Positions 34,141 through 42,585 of a stretch of DNA of 64,000 nt are shown here, one piece after another (position 1 is the first letter of the stretch; every line of letters starts with the position of its first letter). The notes beneath the pieces were generated by a model. The model had not been told where the DNA came from, made no database searches, and saw only the letters and a list, made by a program, of their open reading frames with translations. The stretch spans positions 62,001 through 126,000 of the forward strand of contig NZ_JBITIH010000020.1 in NCBI RefSeq assembly GCF_044458865.1, given 5' to 3'. The position numbers and the translations under genes are program-made. This DNA comes from Micromonospora_G sp044458865 (GTDB lineage: Bacteria > Actinomycetota > Actinomycetes > Mycobacteriales > Micromonosporaceae).

Positions 34141-34575
34141 CTAACTGCCGGAGATCGGGGCTTCCTCCCACGCCACGCGATCTCCATACGACCATGGGTC
34201 CTCAGGAGCATCGAGGAAGTCCGCACGCGGCAGATCAGCAACAGCGACGTGAAACGCGCATCCCGCCCGGACCGTCTCATCGATCCACGCCGTGTCGGGT
34301 TCACCAGCGGCGACTCGCCATGCCTCCCAGCCATCAACCAACCAGCTCCCGTCCGCCGCTGGCACCGGACGTGGCACTCGGAACTCGGCCGACATCTGCA
34401 CCATGGCGAGTGCCTCCGCCCGCCACCGCGACTCCTCGGCGCGCTCGGACGGCTTGAGCACCACATCACCAACACGCCAGGTTCCACCCTTGCCGCCCGG
34501 TAACACCTCCTGCACGCCTGAAACACCGAACGCGTGCAGGATTTCCAGCGGAGGGCCATTCGTCGCAGACTCCAC
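34141..34575 (-). pseudogene. Truncated aminoglycoside-phosphotransferase-like protein (TIGR02569-like)
   Basis: The 144-residue frame starts like a TIGR02569-type phosphotransferase: EILHAFGVSG, LPGGKGGTWRVGDVVLKP (nucleotide-binding lobe with Lys), WRAEALAMV, FRVPRPVPAADGSWLVDGW and AGEPDT. It stops right after GDRVAWEEAP. The normal protein is about 270 residues, and the catalytic His-Gly-Asp and Asp-Phe motifs of the second lobe are missing here. The start GTG at 34575 agrees with the family; the frame is open upstream without similarity. It can bind nucleotide at most and is probably a relic. Confidence 0.7.
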
Positions 34576-35147
34576 GACCAAAGAGCGTAGATACCCCGAC
34601 CCTCTCGACGTCATCCGGATTGCCAACCGGGTCAACCGAGCAACAGACCCACGTCCGTTGACGCACGATGGGAGCGCGGGCCGGGAGCACCGGATTCCAC
34701 GGAATCGCCGCGCGGGAACATGCTGCTGCCGGCCCTGCATTCTGGCCGCTAGAACGGCCCTCGGTTATTGATGTGACTTCCCAGACAAGAAGACCATCAC
34801 CCAAGGCCTGTTTCGTCATCGGTCAGGGGCCATCCCCACAGGGCCTTCCGCCCTTGAAGATCAGCATGACTTCCGTTTCCCCTGGTAGAGTGGCCCGCCG
34901 GCCGCCACGAAGTGGCGGTGCCGGCTCGCGCGGTGACGGAAACGATCAATGTCCGCGCCTGCCCCGACTAGGTCGACGGACAGCCCGGCCGGGCCACCCT
35001 CGCCGTGCTCTCGCACCCTCCTTGGGTTGGTGGTCGGGCCCTAGCAACAGCCACCAAGACTTGCCAGGGCTGAATCCGTCGCCGAGTCGGGATAGCTGGA
35101 CCCAGCTGCGGCGTCTGTATCTATGACAACGATGAACGGGAGGGTGA
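34576..35147. other. Gene-poor stretch before the sigma factor gene
   Basis: About 570 bases without a convincing gene on either strand. The last bases (gggagggtga) hold the ribosome site of the sigma factor gene. A promoter for that gene is expected here, but I could not identify one with confidence. Confidence 0.45.
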
Positions 35148-35657
35148 GTGGACGAGAACGACCAGGCCCGGCTGGCCGAGTTCGTAACCAGCCGCACACC
35201 CGCGCTGATGCGGGTGGCGTACCTGCTCACCGGCGATCGGCATGCCGCCGAGGACCTCCTACAGTCGGCACTGGCCAAGACCATCCCGAAGTGGCGGACA
35301 CTGCGCAACGCTGACCCGGAGGGCTACCTGCGCGCGGTTATGTACCGGGAGCAGGTGAGCTGGTGGCGGCGACTGCGGCGCCGCCGGGAGACGGTGGTCA
35401 CCGAAACTGCCGAGGCGGTGCAGCCGGATCCCAGCGGCGGGACCGACGTACGCCTAGCCATGCGGGCGGCGCTACGGCTGCTTCCGCCGGACCAACGCAC
35501 GGTACTGGTCCTGCGCTACTACGAGGACCTCACTGAGAACCAAGTAGCCGATGTGCTGGGCTGCAGCGTCGGCACTGTTCGCAGCCGAACTCACCGTGCG
35601 GTGACTCGGTTGCGCCGGCTTATACCGGACGACGAACTTCTGGAGGTACGGCGGTGA
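35148..35657 (+). CDS. SigE-type ECF RNA polymerase sigma factor
   Basis: A 169-residue extracytoplasmic-function sigma factor of the actinobacterial SigE-like (SigE70) group. Region 2 is LMRVAYLLTGDRHAAEDLLQSALAKTIPKWRTL (residues 20-52) and region 4 is LPPDQRTVLVLRYYEDLTENQVADVLGCSVGTVRSRTHRA (about 109-148). It directs RNA polymerase to a small set of promoters. The GTG at 35148 follows GGGAGGG. The stop overlaps the next start (GTGA, 35654-35657), so it is coupled to a membrane protein that probably senses or restrains it. Confidence 0.9.
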   Translation: MDENDQARLAEFVTSRTPALMRVAYLLTGDRHAAEDLLQSALAKTIPKWRTLRNADPEGYLRAVMYREQVSWWRRLRRRRETVVTETAEAVQPDPSGGTDVRLAMRAALRLLPPDQRTVLVLRYYEDLTENQVADVLGCSVGTVRSRTHRAVTRLRRLIPDDELLEVRR

Positions 35658-36160
35658 CCACGGCCTTCGAGCACCTTATCCGCGCCACCCTTTCCGACCT
35701 AGCCGAGGAGGCACCAGCAGTGCAGGACCAGATGGCCCCGGCGGAGCGCCGATTCCGGAATCGGCGGCGGAGCACCATGACACTCAGCGCGGTCGGCGTC
35801 CTGGCCGCCGTGTCGCTCGGCACGCCTTTCGCCATGGCGATGCCTCAAGACAACGCTCCGCTACCAAGCACGCCGAGCGGACGAATCGAGGTCACCATCT
35901 CCCCCACCCCGGCACCTACCACAACCTCGGGCGCCACGCCACAGACCTCGACATCCCCGTCCACAAACTCCCACCTCACACCTGAAACCTCAACATCCCC
36001 GCCGGCCGCAAACCCCCACGTGACACCACTAACCTCAATATCCCCGTCGGCCGCAAACCCCTACATGACACCACTAACCTCAATATCCCCGTCGGCCACA
36101 AACTCCCACGTCACGCCGGACTCCTCAACCTCCCCCTCCACGCCAGCCACGACGCAATAG
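35654..36160 (+). CDS. Sigma-factor partner membrane protein with tandem-repeat tail
   Basis: A 168-residue protein coupled to the sigma factor by a GTGA overlap. The N-terminal about 40 cytoplasmic residues (TTAFEHLIRATLSDLAEEAP) are the usual start of proteins partnered with SigE-like factors. One membrane helix spans about residues 44-62. The outside part is only a Thr/Ser/Pro-rich tail with four copies of a 15-residue unit (SPSAANPYMTPLTSI), then a stop. Relatives normally carry a larger folded extracytoplasmic domain, so this one seems truncated or remodelled, next to an IS256 relic that begins just downstream. It may still anchor the sigma factor. Confidence 0.7.
   Translation: MTTAFEHLIRATLSDLAEEAPAVQDQMAPAERRFRNRRRSTMTLSAVGVLAAVSLGTPFAMAMPQDNAPLPSTPSGRIEVTISPTPAPTTTSGATPQTSTSPSTNSHLTPETSTSPPAANPHVTPLTSISPSAANPYMTPLTSISPSATNSHVTPDSSTSPSTPATTQ
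35959..36135 (+). repeat. Four in-frame 45-base tandem repeats
   Basis: Units start at 35959, 36001, 36046 and 36091. The middle two are nearly identical (the first unit is 42 bases). They encode Ser-Pro-Ser-Ala-Ala-Asn-Pro type units in the tail of the sigma-partner protein. The DNA is visibly richer in A and lower in G than its surroundings. A slippage-expandable stalk is the likely nature. Confidence 0.85.
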
Positions 36161-36655
36161 CCGGCAGCCGCTTTCCCGTAACCCGGCACGTAGTCCAGGA
36201 ACGGCACGAACTGCGGCCAGGAAGTCCGCCAGAGCCGGGATCACGGCCGGATACTGGTCGCCGAGCTCGGCGACGAACGCCCCGAACCGTGCCTCCACGG
36301 CGTGAACAAACCGGCCCGATCCCGGGGGACTCGGACCCACACCGGCCCGACCTCGGTCTGCGCCGTCTTCGCACCATGACTGTTACGTACATTGGTCCGC
36401 CGGCCGGTCGTCTCGTCAACGCCGGCCCCATCGAGGTGGACATCCAGCTCGGCGTCGAGCGCTGACTCGAGCACGGTGCGAGTGCTCCCGACCGGGAGCC
36501 CACCCGAGCCGACGAGGGATACCCCATCGTCCTTGGCCCGCTCCCTCCAACTGCTGGGCGAACTCTACCTCCACCGCAGTTGCTTGCGGAAGCTGAACAG
36601 CGCTTTCTTGCTGCCTGACGTAGTCCTTCCCGGACAAGATCAACGTCCTGTCCAA
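36150..36655 (-). mobile_element. Decayed IS256-family transposase remnant
   Basis: In two minus-strand frames the sequence gives the N-terminal signature of IS256/mutator transposases: VLESALDAELDVHL, TNVRNSHGAKTAQTEVGPVWVRVPRDRAGLF. It then jumps to a later part, ARFGAFVAELGDQYPAVI. The DDE catalytic core between them is gone, and frames change at the junction (about 36300-36330). It is a dead element lying between the sigma-partner gene and the serine hydrolase gene. Confidence 0.8.
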
Positions 36656-36720
36656 CGGACCACGCCCAAGTCAAACACGGAAATCCACGCAGTCCCGAAG
36701 CCCCGAAAAGGAACTCCCCG

Positions 36721-37743
36721 ATGCGCCCTCGCATGATCATGACGCTCGCCCTGGCGAGCCTGGTCACTGGCGGCGTCCTGCTGGCGCCGGCCGTGCTCGC
36801 CCAACTCGGCACCGACTCCCGGGCCAGGACTGAGGTGACCGGTTCGATGGGGTCGGCCCCGGATGCCCCCTCCTATGCCCGGAAGGCGTCCGAGCCAGCC
36901 CCGCCACTGCCACCGACCCTGTCACCCGGACCGGTTAAGGTGCAGATCGACAAGGGCTTCTTCTCTTGGGCGCTACTCGACCGCAAGAGCGGCAAGATCT
37001 CGGGCGCACCGAACCTGAACGCCACCAACAGCACCGAGTCGATGATCAAAATCTGGATCGTCTCGGACTACCTACGGGAACTCGGCAACAAGGAGCCCTC
37101 GGCCGAGCAGTTGCGCATCGCGACTGTCGCCATCATCAACAGTGACGACGACGCCGCACAGATCCTGTTCGAGGCCGGCCACGGCAAACCGGTGATCGAT
37201 CGCCTCGTGAAGTTGTGTGGCCTGACCGACACAAGAGCGGTGGTCCCGCCGGGCCGCAAAACCGTCTGGTGGAGCTACACCAAGATCTCCGCCCAGGACG
37301 CGGTACGCATGGGGGAGTGCGTCAAGAACGGCACCGCCGCCGGGCCGAGATGGACCGAATGGATCCTCGACACGATGACGAAGGTGCAGGGCAGCACCGC
37401 TGCCAAGGATCAGCAGGCGAAAAGGGGCGGAGGGCGGTGGGGGATCATCGACGGCCTACCACGGGAGATCACCGACCAGGGCCGCATCGGAATCAAGAAC
37501 GGCTGGACGAAGATCTCCGCAGACCAGTCGTGGCACCTCAACTGCCTGGCGGTGGCGGACGACTGGGTGCTTGCTGTGCTGCTGCGCTATCCCCAGCACC
37601 TCGGACTCGACTACGGGGCCGACATCTGCGCGAGTGTGGCCGCCCAACTGGTCACCCCGCAGCCCGGTGCCGCCCTCAAGGTGCCGCTGCCAGAGCGCGA
37701 GCCGGCGGTCCGCCGCCCCGGTCCGAGCGGAGCACCCGCGTGA
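36721..37743 (+). CDS. Exported penicillin-binding-fold serine hydrolase
   Basis: A 340-residue exported protein. A hydrophobic N-terminus (about residues 5-28) serves as signal or anchor and is followed by a Pro-rich linker. The rest has the beta-lactamase/D,D-peptidase order of motifs: SMIK at residues 107-110 (Ser-x-x-Lys), SDD at 141-143 where SxN is usual, and KNGW at 259-262 where KTG is usual. Similar actinobacterial proteins are annotated as serine hydrolases of unknown role. The changed second and third motifs leave the substrate open. A cell-wall target is inferred from the fold and location. Confidence 0.75.
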   Translation: MRPRMIMTLALASLVTGGVLLAPAVLAQLGTDSRARTEVTGSMGSAPDAPSYARKASEPAPPLPPTLSPGPVKVQIDKGFFSWALLDRKSGKISGAPNLNATNSTESMIKIWIVSDYLRELGNKEPSAEQLRIATVAIINSDDDAAQILFEAGHGKPVIDRLVKLCGLTDTRAVVPPGRKTVWWSYTKISAQDAVRMGECVKNGTAAGPRWTEWILDTMTKVQGSTAAKDQQAKRGGGRWGIIDGLPREITDQGRIGIKNGWTKISADQSWHLNCLAVADDWVLAVLLRYPQHLGLDYGADICASVAAQLVTPQPGAALKVPLPEREPAVRRPGPSGAPA

Positions 37744-38152
37744 CCGGAACCCAGCGGAACGCTCCGTACATCGCGGCCTCGGGGATTAGCCGGCTGGCCG
37801 GCGAGTAGCGGGTCGACCCGCCGGGATCGGCTTCGACCTGGCGCTCGCGGCTGGGTGATCGACCGATGGGCGACGGTAATCGCTGTGCTGGTGTCGTGGT
37901 CGTCACCCGGACTGCGTGGAGCGATGCATCACGGACGACTCCGATGAAACATCTGTTCGACACGCCGACTACTGAATGACTCGATCTTGTTGCGGACCGT
38001 AGGCTCCTCGACGTGGTCGTCGGTCACTGACATTCGACATCCGCACCCCAGGAACTCCTGCTCCCGACGCCAGACGCGCCGGGCGTACCTCCGTGCCCGA
38101 CGGTGTCAGCATCGACGCCGCCCGGCATCACCCGCTGACCCGAGGAGGCCGT
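37744..38152. other. Gene-poor stretch before the ABC exporter gene
   Basis: About 400 bases with no recognisable gene, repeat or RNA. AGGAGG at 38143-38148 is the ribosome site of the exporter gene. Confidence 0.45.
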
Positions 38153-40138
38153 GTGAGGACAGCGATCCGCCAGCGACGATCCACCGACGATGAGGGTCGG
38201 GCAACCGTAGGCAAGGGCCCGACGACCAGCGAGAGGGCGACGGAGTCGGTGCTGCCGGAGCTACGCAGCATGTGGTGGGAAAGCGGCATGCGGGCCCGTG
38301 CCAACGCCGGCCTGCTCGCCGTCTTCGCCGAGCTGCCTCGTCTGGTCGGACAGGCATTGCGCATCAGCTGGCGCGCGGACCGGATCCGTACCAGCGTCGT
38401 TGCCGCTGCCACGATCGGCGCCGGTGTGACGGCGGCGTTCGGGCTGCTTGCCACCCAGCGGATCCTGGTAGAGCTGTTCGCTGGCGGTCCCACGCCTGAC
38501 CGGGTGACGGCGGCTCTGCCGGCGCTCGCGTTTCTCGCGGCGGCGACCGCCCTCCGTGCCGGGATGGGCATCGCCACCGGATATGCCCAGAACGGGCTCA
38601 GCCCGCGGGTGAGCCGTGAGGTCGAACGTGGTCTGTTCGAGGTCAGCACTCTGGTTCGCCTGGATGCCTTCGATGAGGATGCGTTCGCCGACGACATGGA
38701 ACGCGCGAGCCGGGGCACGGAATCGGTGACCGGGCTTGTCCAAGGCGTCATGAATCTGCTTGCCGGGCTGGTCAGCCTTCTTGCCGTCACAGTCGCGGTT
38801 ATCGTGATTCACCCGCTGCTGCTTATCGCGTTACTGGTCGCGACTCTGCCCAACGCGTGGGCGTCTCTACGCGCCGGCCATCAGCGGTACCAGACGTACA
38901 CCGCCGGTTCGGTACGCCGACGCCGGCTGTGGCTCCTGCACCGTCTGATGGCTGAGCGGGCTTCGGCGCCGGAGTTGCGTTCGTACGGGCTACGCGGGTT
39001 CCTGCTCGACCAGTACGACCGGGTCATGAACGTGGAAACTGATATACAGATCGCGCTGGCCCGGAAGGTAACCACCACCACCAGTATCGGGTCGGTGATC
39101 GGCGGGCTCGCCACTGGTGTGGTGTATGTGCTGCTCGGTGTTCTGCTCCTCGACGGGCAGATTCCGCTCGCGGCGGCGGCGACGTGCGTGCTCGCAGTCC
39201 AGGCCGCGCAGCGTTCTTTGACTACCGTGACCTTGCAGATGGACCGGATCTACACCGAGGGTCAGCATTTCGGCGACTACACCGGGTTCATGCGCCGTGC
39301 GAACGACTACCTGCCTGGGGCTGTGGGCGGTGCGGCCGTTACGCCGTTGAAGGAAGTCGCCGTACGGGGGGTCAGCCTGTGCTACCCCGACCGTGACATC
39401 GCAGCCGTCAACGACGTGACACTTACCATCCACGCCGGGCAGACCGTGGCTTTCGTCGGCGAGAACGGCTCTGGCAAGAGCACCCTCGCCGCGATGATCG
39501 CCGCCCTGCGGAGCCCAGGTGCTGGCACCATCGAGTGGAACGGTCGACCGCTCGGCGAGTGGAATCCCGACGAGCTACGTGCACGTATCGCCGTGGTCAC
39601 CCAGGAGTACCACAAGTGGCCCTTCACTGCGGCGACCAACATTGCCATCGGAGACACCGATGTCGAACCACGGCAGGACCGGATCGAGATCGCCGCGCAA
39701 CGCGCGGTCGCCCATGACATGATCCGTGACCTGCCCCATGGGTACGAAACACTTCTCGACCGCACGTTCGCCAAGGGCCAGGATCTCTCCGGCGGACAGT
39801 GGCAGCGGATCACCGCCGCACGCGGCTTCCTCCGCGAGGCCGAACTGCTAATCATGGACGAGCCGTCGTCTGCCCTGGACCCCCGTGCCGAAGATGCGCT
39901 CTTCCAGGCAATCCGCGACCGCCAGGGCAACGCGACCACGATCCTGATCACCCACCGACTTGCCAACGTCCGCCACGCTGACCGGATCTTCGTCCTGGAC
40001 AACGGCAACCTGATCGAGGCCGGGACCCACGACGAACTCGTTACCGCGGGCGGTCGGTACGCCGAACTGTTCACCCTGCAGGCCGCCGGCTACGCAGACA
40101 GGACTAATCACCACGAAAACAACTCCCCATCCGCGTAA
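38153..40138 (+). CDS. ABC exporter, fused membrane and ATPase domains
   Basis: A 661-residue half-transporter. The N-terminal about 390 residues hold a six-helix exporter-type membrane domain. The C-terminal about 240 residues are the ATPase, with Walker A GENGSGKST (about 436-444), signature LSGGQ (545-549), Walker B LLIMDEPSSALD and switch histidine ITHR. It should act as a dimer exporting a peptide, lipid or drug. Similar proteins often sit with lanthipeptide genes, but no precursor peptide or synthase is present here. The GTG at 38153 follows AGGAGG. It is the last gene before the right end repeat of the putative island. Confidence 0.88.
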   Translation: MRTAIRQRRSTDDEGRATVGKGPTTSERATESVLPELRSMWWESGMRARANAGLLAVFAELPRLVGQALRISWRADRIRTSVVAAATIGAGVTAAFGLLATQRILVELFAGGPTPDRVTAALPALAFLAAATALRAGMGIATGYAQNGLSPRVSREVERGLFEVSTLVRLDAFDEDAFADDMERASRGTESVTGLVQGVMNLLAGLVSLLAVTVAVIVIHPLLLIALLVATLPNAWASLRAGHQRYQTYTAGSVRRRRLWLLHRLMAERASAPELRSYGLRGFLLDQYDRVMNVETDIQIALARKVTTTTSIGSVIGGLATGVVYVLLGVLLLDGQIPLAAAATCVLAVQAAQRSLTTVTLQMDRIYTEGQHFGDYTGFMRRANDYLPGAVGGAAVTPLKEVAVRGVSLCYPDRDIAAVNDVTLTIHAGQTVAFVGENGSGKSTLAAMIAALRSPGAGTIEWNGRPLGEWNPDELRARIAVVTQEYHKWPFTAATNIAIGDTDVEPRQDRIEIAAQRAVAHDMIRDLPHGYETLLDRTFAKGQDLSGGQWQRITAARGFLREAELLIMDEPSSALDPRAEDALFQAIRDRQGNATTILITHRLANVRHADRIFVLDNGNLIEAGTHDELVTAGGRYAELFTLQAAGYADRTNHHENNSPSA

Positions 40139-40694
40139 GTCATCGTGAAACCGATCAACTCCACTGCCTCGATCCGGTCATCTCGGACGTGCGGCTGGCA
40201 GCTCGTCGAGGGTGATCCGTCGAGAGTGATCCGATGGATTGCGCGACATGAATTTAGGGGAGCAGATTGGGAGCGGTGGTGCGTCCCCACACCGCGCTGA
40301 ACGGCGTTCAACCGGTTGAGCTGCTCGGATCGTCTCCACCTGGCCTGCGGTCGTTGGTGTTGTCCCTGTCAGAGCGTCGGGGACCGTTACTTGGCACGGA
40401 AGAGTTCGCTGGTTCACACCCAGTAGCCCACCAGTAGTACGAGCCGTTCCCGTTGCGCCCTTACGTCGGGAGCGGATTGGCAGCGGATTGGGAGCGCATG
40501 ATCATCCTGTGTGGGTCGGCGGCGTGGGTGCGACCGGGCCAGACGACTACCTCCCCGCACTGCGCGTCTTCCGGACGTGCCGCTGGCGGACCACGAAAGG
40601 TGTCTGCGGGGCCGTGGTCGAGGGTGCCGCCGGCCACGGCCCCGCGGCTCGACGCCTTAAGCAACGGCTGGACGCCTACGCAACGGCTCGACGC
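40139..40694. other. Gene-poor stretch holding the right end repeat
   Basis: No gene is seen. It contains the degenerate tRNA-Val-like repeat at 40390-40497 and a further short relative of its tail (ggggagcagattgggagcgg at about 40258). Near 40650-40700 the string caacggctcgacgcctacg recurs in tandem-like fashion. Confidence 0.5.
40390..40497 (+). repeat. Right end repeat of a putative tRNA-Val island (attR-like)
   Basis: A degenerate copy of the 3' half of tRNA-Val and its flank. cttggcacggaagag, ctggttca, acccagtagccc and accagtagtac are followed at once by the exact 20-mer gagccgttcccgttgcgccc (40441-40460) and gggagc-type repeats. It cannot form a tRNA because the 5' half is missing. This is the arrangement left when an element inserts at a tRNA 3' end. 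Substitutions show the event is old. Confidence 0.6.
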
Positions 40695-41912
40695 CTACGC
40701 AACGGTGAGTGCCTCCGTCGGTGAGAGGCGAGCGGCGCGGATCGCCGGGTAGAGGCCGGCGACGGCACCGATCAGGATCGTGACCAGGACGGCCCCTGCT
40801 TGCGCCGTACCCGGTACCGAGACGGGCCAGCCCTGGGTCAGGGCGTAACCGGTGGTGACGGCGACACCGAGCACGAGGCCACCGAGGCCACCGAGCGCCG
40901 ACAGGAGCAGCGCCTCGGTCAGAAACTGGATGCGGATCTGGCCCTTCGTCGCGCCAAGCGCTCGGCGCCAGCCGATCTCGCCGCGTCGTTCGAGGACAGA
41001 GATCACCATGGTGTTAGCGACACCGACGCCGCCGACGAGAAGGGCGACGGCGCCGAGGCCGAGAAGCAGGGCCGAGAAGGTCCGGTCGGTGGCCTCCTTG
41101 ACGCGCAGGGCGTCCGAGGGACGTTCGACCCGGACCTCGTTGGGGCGTTCGGGGTTGACGGTGCGGCCCAGCTTCGCCCGCACCTCGTCCACGGCGTGTG
41201 GCGCGATCCGGGCGTAGACCGTCGTGGTGTGGCCGTCGAATCCGAGCCGGTCACGGGCTGCCGTCCAGCCGACGAAGACTGCGGTGTTCAGTTCGGGTGT
41301 CAGTGCTATCGGCGCGAGGATCCCGATGACCGTGAACCATTGCTCGCCGAGCCACACCCGTACGTCCGGGCCGGGGGCGTGGAGACCCAGATGTCGGGCC
41401 GAGGTGGCGCCGAGGACGACCACCGGGGCGCGTTCGGTGGCGGAATTGAACCATGTGCCGGCGGCGAGGCTCGCGTCGACCGGGGCGCGCAGGTCGGTCC
41501 GGGCGGCCAGCACGGCGATGGCATTGGTGTTGCCTTTGGGCACGTTGTCGTTGCGGTACACCGCCGCGTCGACCGCGCCGGTCGCGGAGACCTGCTCCAC
41601 GTCGCTGATCCGGGCCACCATCCGGACCGCCTCCTCGGGTAGAACCGCGTCCTCACCGTTGAAGTCGACGCCCGGGGTCACGGTGAGGATGTTCGTACCG
41701 AAGCGGTCGAGCCGCTGCTGCAGTTCGAGTCGGCTGGAGGCGGTGATGCCCACGACGGCGATCATCGCGGCGATGCCGATCGCGATGCCGAGCGCGGAGA
41801 GGGCGGCCCGTGCGGGCCGGGTGTGGAGCCCGATCGCGCCGACGCGGGCGACGTCGAGCGGACGTAGCCGGGCTGGCCTGGGGGCGGCGTGGTGTCGTGG
41901 GACGTCAGACAT
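40695..41912 (-). CDS. MacB-like ABC transporter permease (FtsX type)
   Basis: A 405-residue permease. One N-terminal membrane helix (ALSALGIAIGIAAMIAVVG) is followed by a periplasmic-type MacB_PCD domain (about 65-265) and then three C-terminal helices in an FtsX domain, with ISVLERRGEIGWRRALGATKGQIRIQFL as the conserved loop. With the ATPase encoded just upstream it forms a MacB-like complex that works by mechanical coupling rather than as a channel. Its start lies within the ATPase gene end (overlap 41905-41912). Confidence 0.88.
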   Translation of the reverse strand: MSDVPRHHAAPRPARLRPLDVARVGAIGLHTRPARAALSALGIAIGIAAMIAVVGITASSRLELQQRLDRFGTNILTVTPGVDFNGEDAVLPEEAVRMVARISDVEQVSATGAVDAAVYRNDNVPKGNTNAIAVLAARTDLRAPVDASLAAGTWFNSATERAPVVVLGATSARHLGLHAPGPDVRVWLGEQWFTVIGILAPIALTPELNTAVFVGWTAARDRLGFDGHTTTVYARIAPHAVDEVRAKLGRTVNPERPNEVRVERPSDALRVKEATDRTFSALLLGLGAVALLVGGVGVANTMVISVLERRGEIGWRRALGATKGQIRIQFLTEALLLSALGGLGGLVLGVAVTTGYALTQGWPVSVPGTAQAGAVLVTILIGAVAGLYPAIRAARLSPTEALTVA

Positions 41913-42585
41913 CGGAGCCTCCCGAGTCGGCGACGACCTGGCCGTCGCGCATCACAACCTGCCGGGGAAGGCTCGCGGCGAGGTCTCGGTCATGGGTGAT
42001 GACAACCACGGTGGTACCGGTCGCGTGCAGTTCCCGGAGCAGTTCGAGCACGCCGGCGCCGGCTGCGGTGTCAAGATTGCCGGTGGGCTCGTCGGCGAGC
42101 AGCAGTGGCGGTGATCCGACTGCCGCGCGGGCGATCGCGACTCGTTGCCGCTCCCCTCCCGAGAGCTCGTTCGGGCGGTGCCCGAACCGGTGGCCGAGCC
42201 CGACGCGCTCCAGGACCAGGCGTGCGCGTCTCCTCCGCTCCCGCAGCGGGACGCCCCGGTAGAGCAGGCCATCGGCGACGTTGTCGACCGCGGACACCCC
42301 GCCAGCGAGGTGGAACTGCTGGAACACGAAGCCAATCGTGTGGGCGCGCAGAGCCGCGAGCCGCCGGTCCGTAAGCCGGGACACGTCGCGGTCGTCGACA
42401 GTGACCTGCCCCCTGGTGGGCCGGTCGAGCGTGCCAGCGACGTGCAGCATCGTGGATTTCCCGGAGCCGGACGGGCCAACGATGGCGACGAGTTCGCCAG
42501 GCTGGACGGCGAGACTGACGTCGTCCAGGGCCACGACGCCGCCCGGGTACTCCTTGCGTACGCCCGCGAGGGACAGGATGCTCAT
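41905..42585 (-). CDS. MacB/LolD-like ABC transporter ATPase
   Basis: A 226-residue ATPase. Walker A GPSGSGKST (residues 37-45), signature LSGGERQRVAIARA, Walker B LLLADEPTGNLD and switch ITHD are all present. The spacing and the FQQFHLAGGVSAVDNV region are typical of the LolD/MacB group. It powers the FtsX-type permease encoded next. It overlaps both neighbours (41905-41912 and 42582-42585), so translation is coupled along the operon. Confidence 0.92.
   Translation of the reverse strand: MSILSLAGVRKEYPGGVVALDDVSLAVQPGELVAIVGPSGSGKSTMLHVAGTLDRPTRGQVTVDDRDVSRLTDRRLAALRAHTIGFVFQQFHLAGGVSAVDNVADGLLYRGVPLRERRRRARLVLERVGLGHRFGHRPNELSGGERQRVAIARAAVGSPPLLLADEPTGNLDTAAGAGVLELLRELHATGTTVVVITHDRDLAASLPRQVVMRDGQVVADSGGSDV

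Noticed and set aside
35959..36135. Regular 45-base repeats that could suggest a CRISPR array
   Set aside because: The repeats are contiguous with no variable spacers, keep the reading frame, and encode a Ser/Pro/Thr tail of a protein.
38153..40138. Possible lanthipeptide or other peptide natural-product locus around the ABC exporter
   Set aside because: The exporter type is compatible, but no precursor peptide, synthase or modifying enzyme is found on either side.
40390..40497. A second functional tRNA-Val
   Set aside because: Only the 3' half is recognisable; the acceptor and D arms are missing and the T-arm has changes, so no cloverleaf forms.
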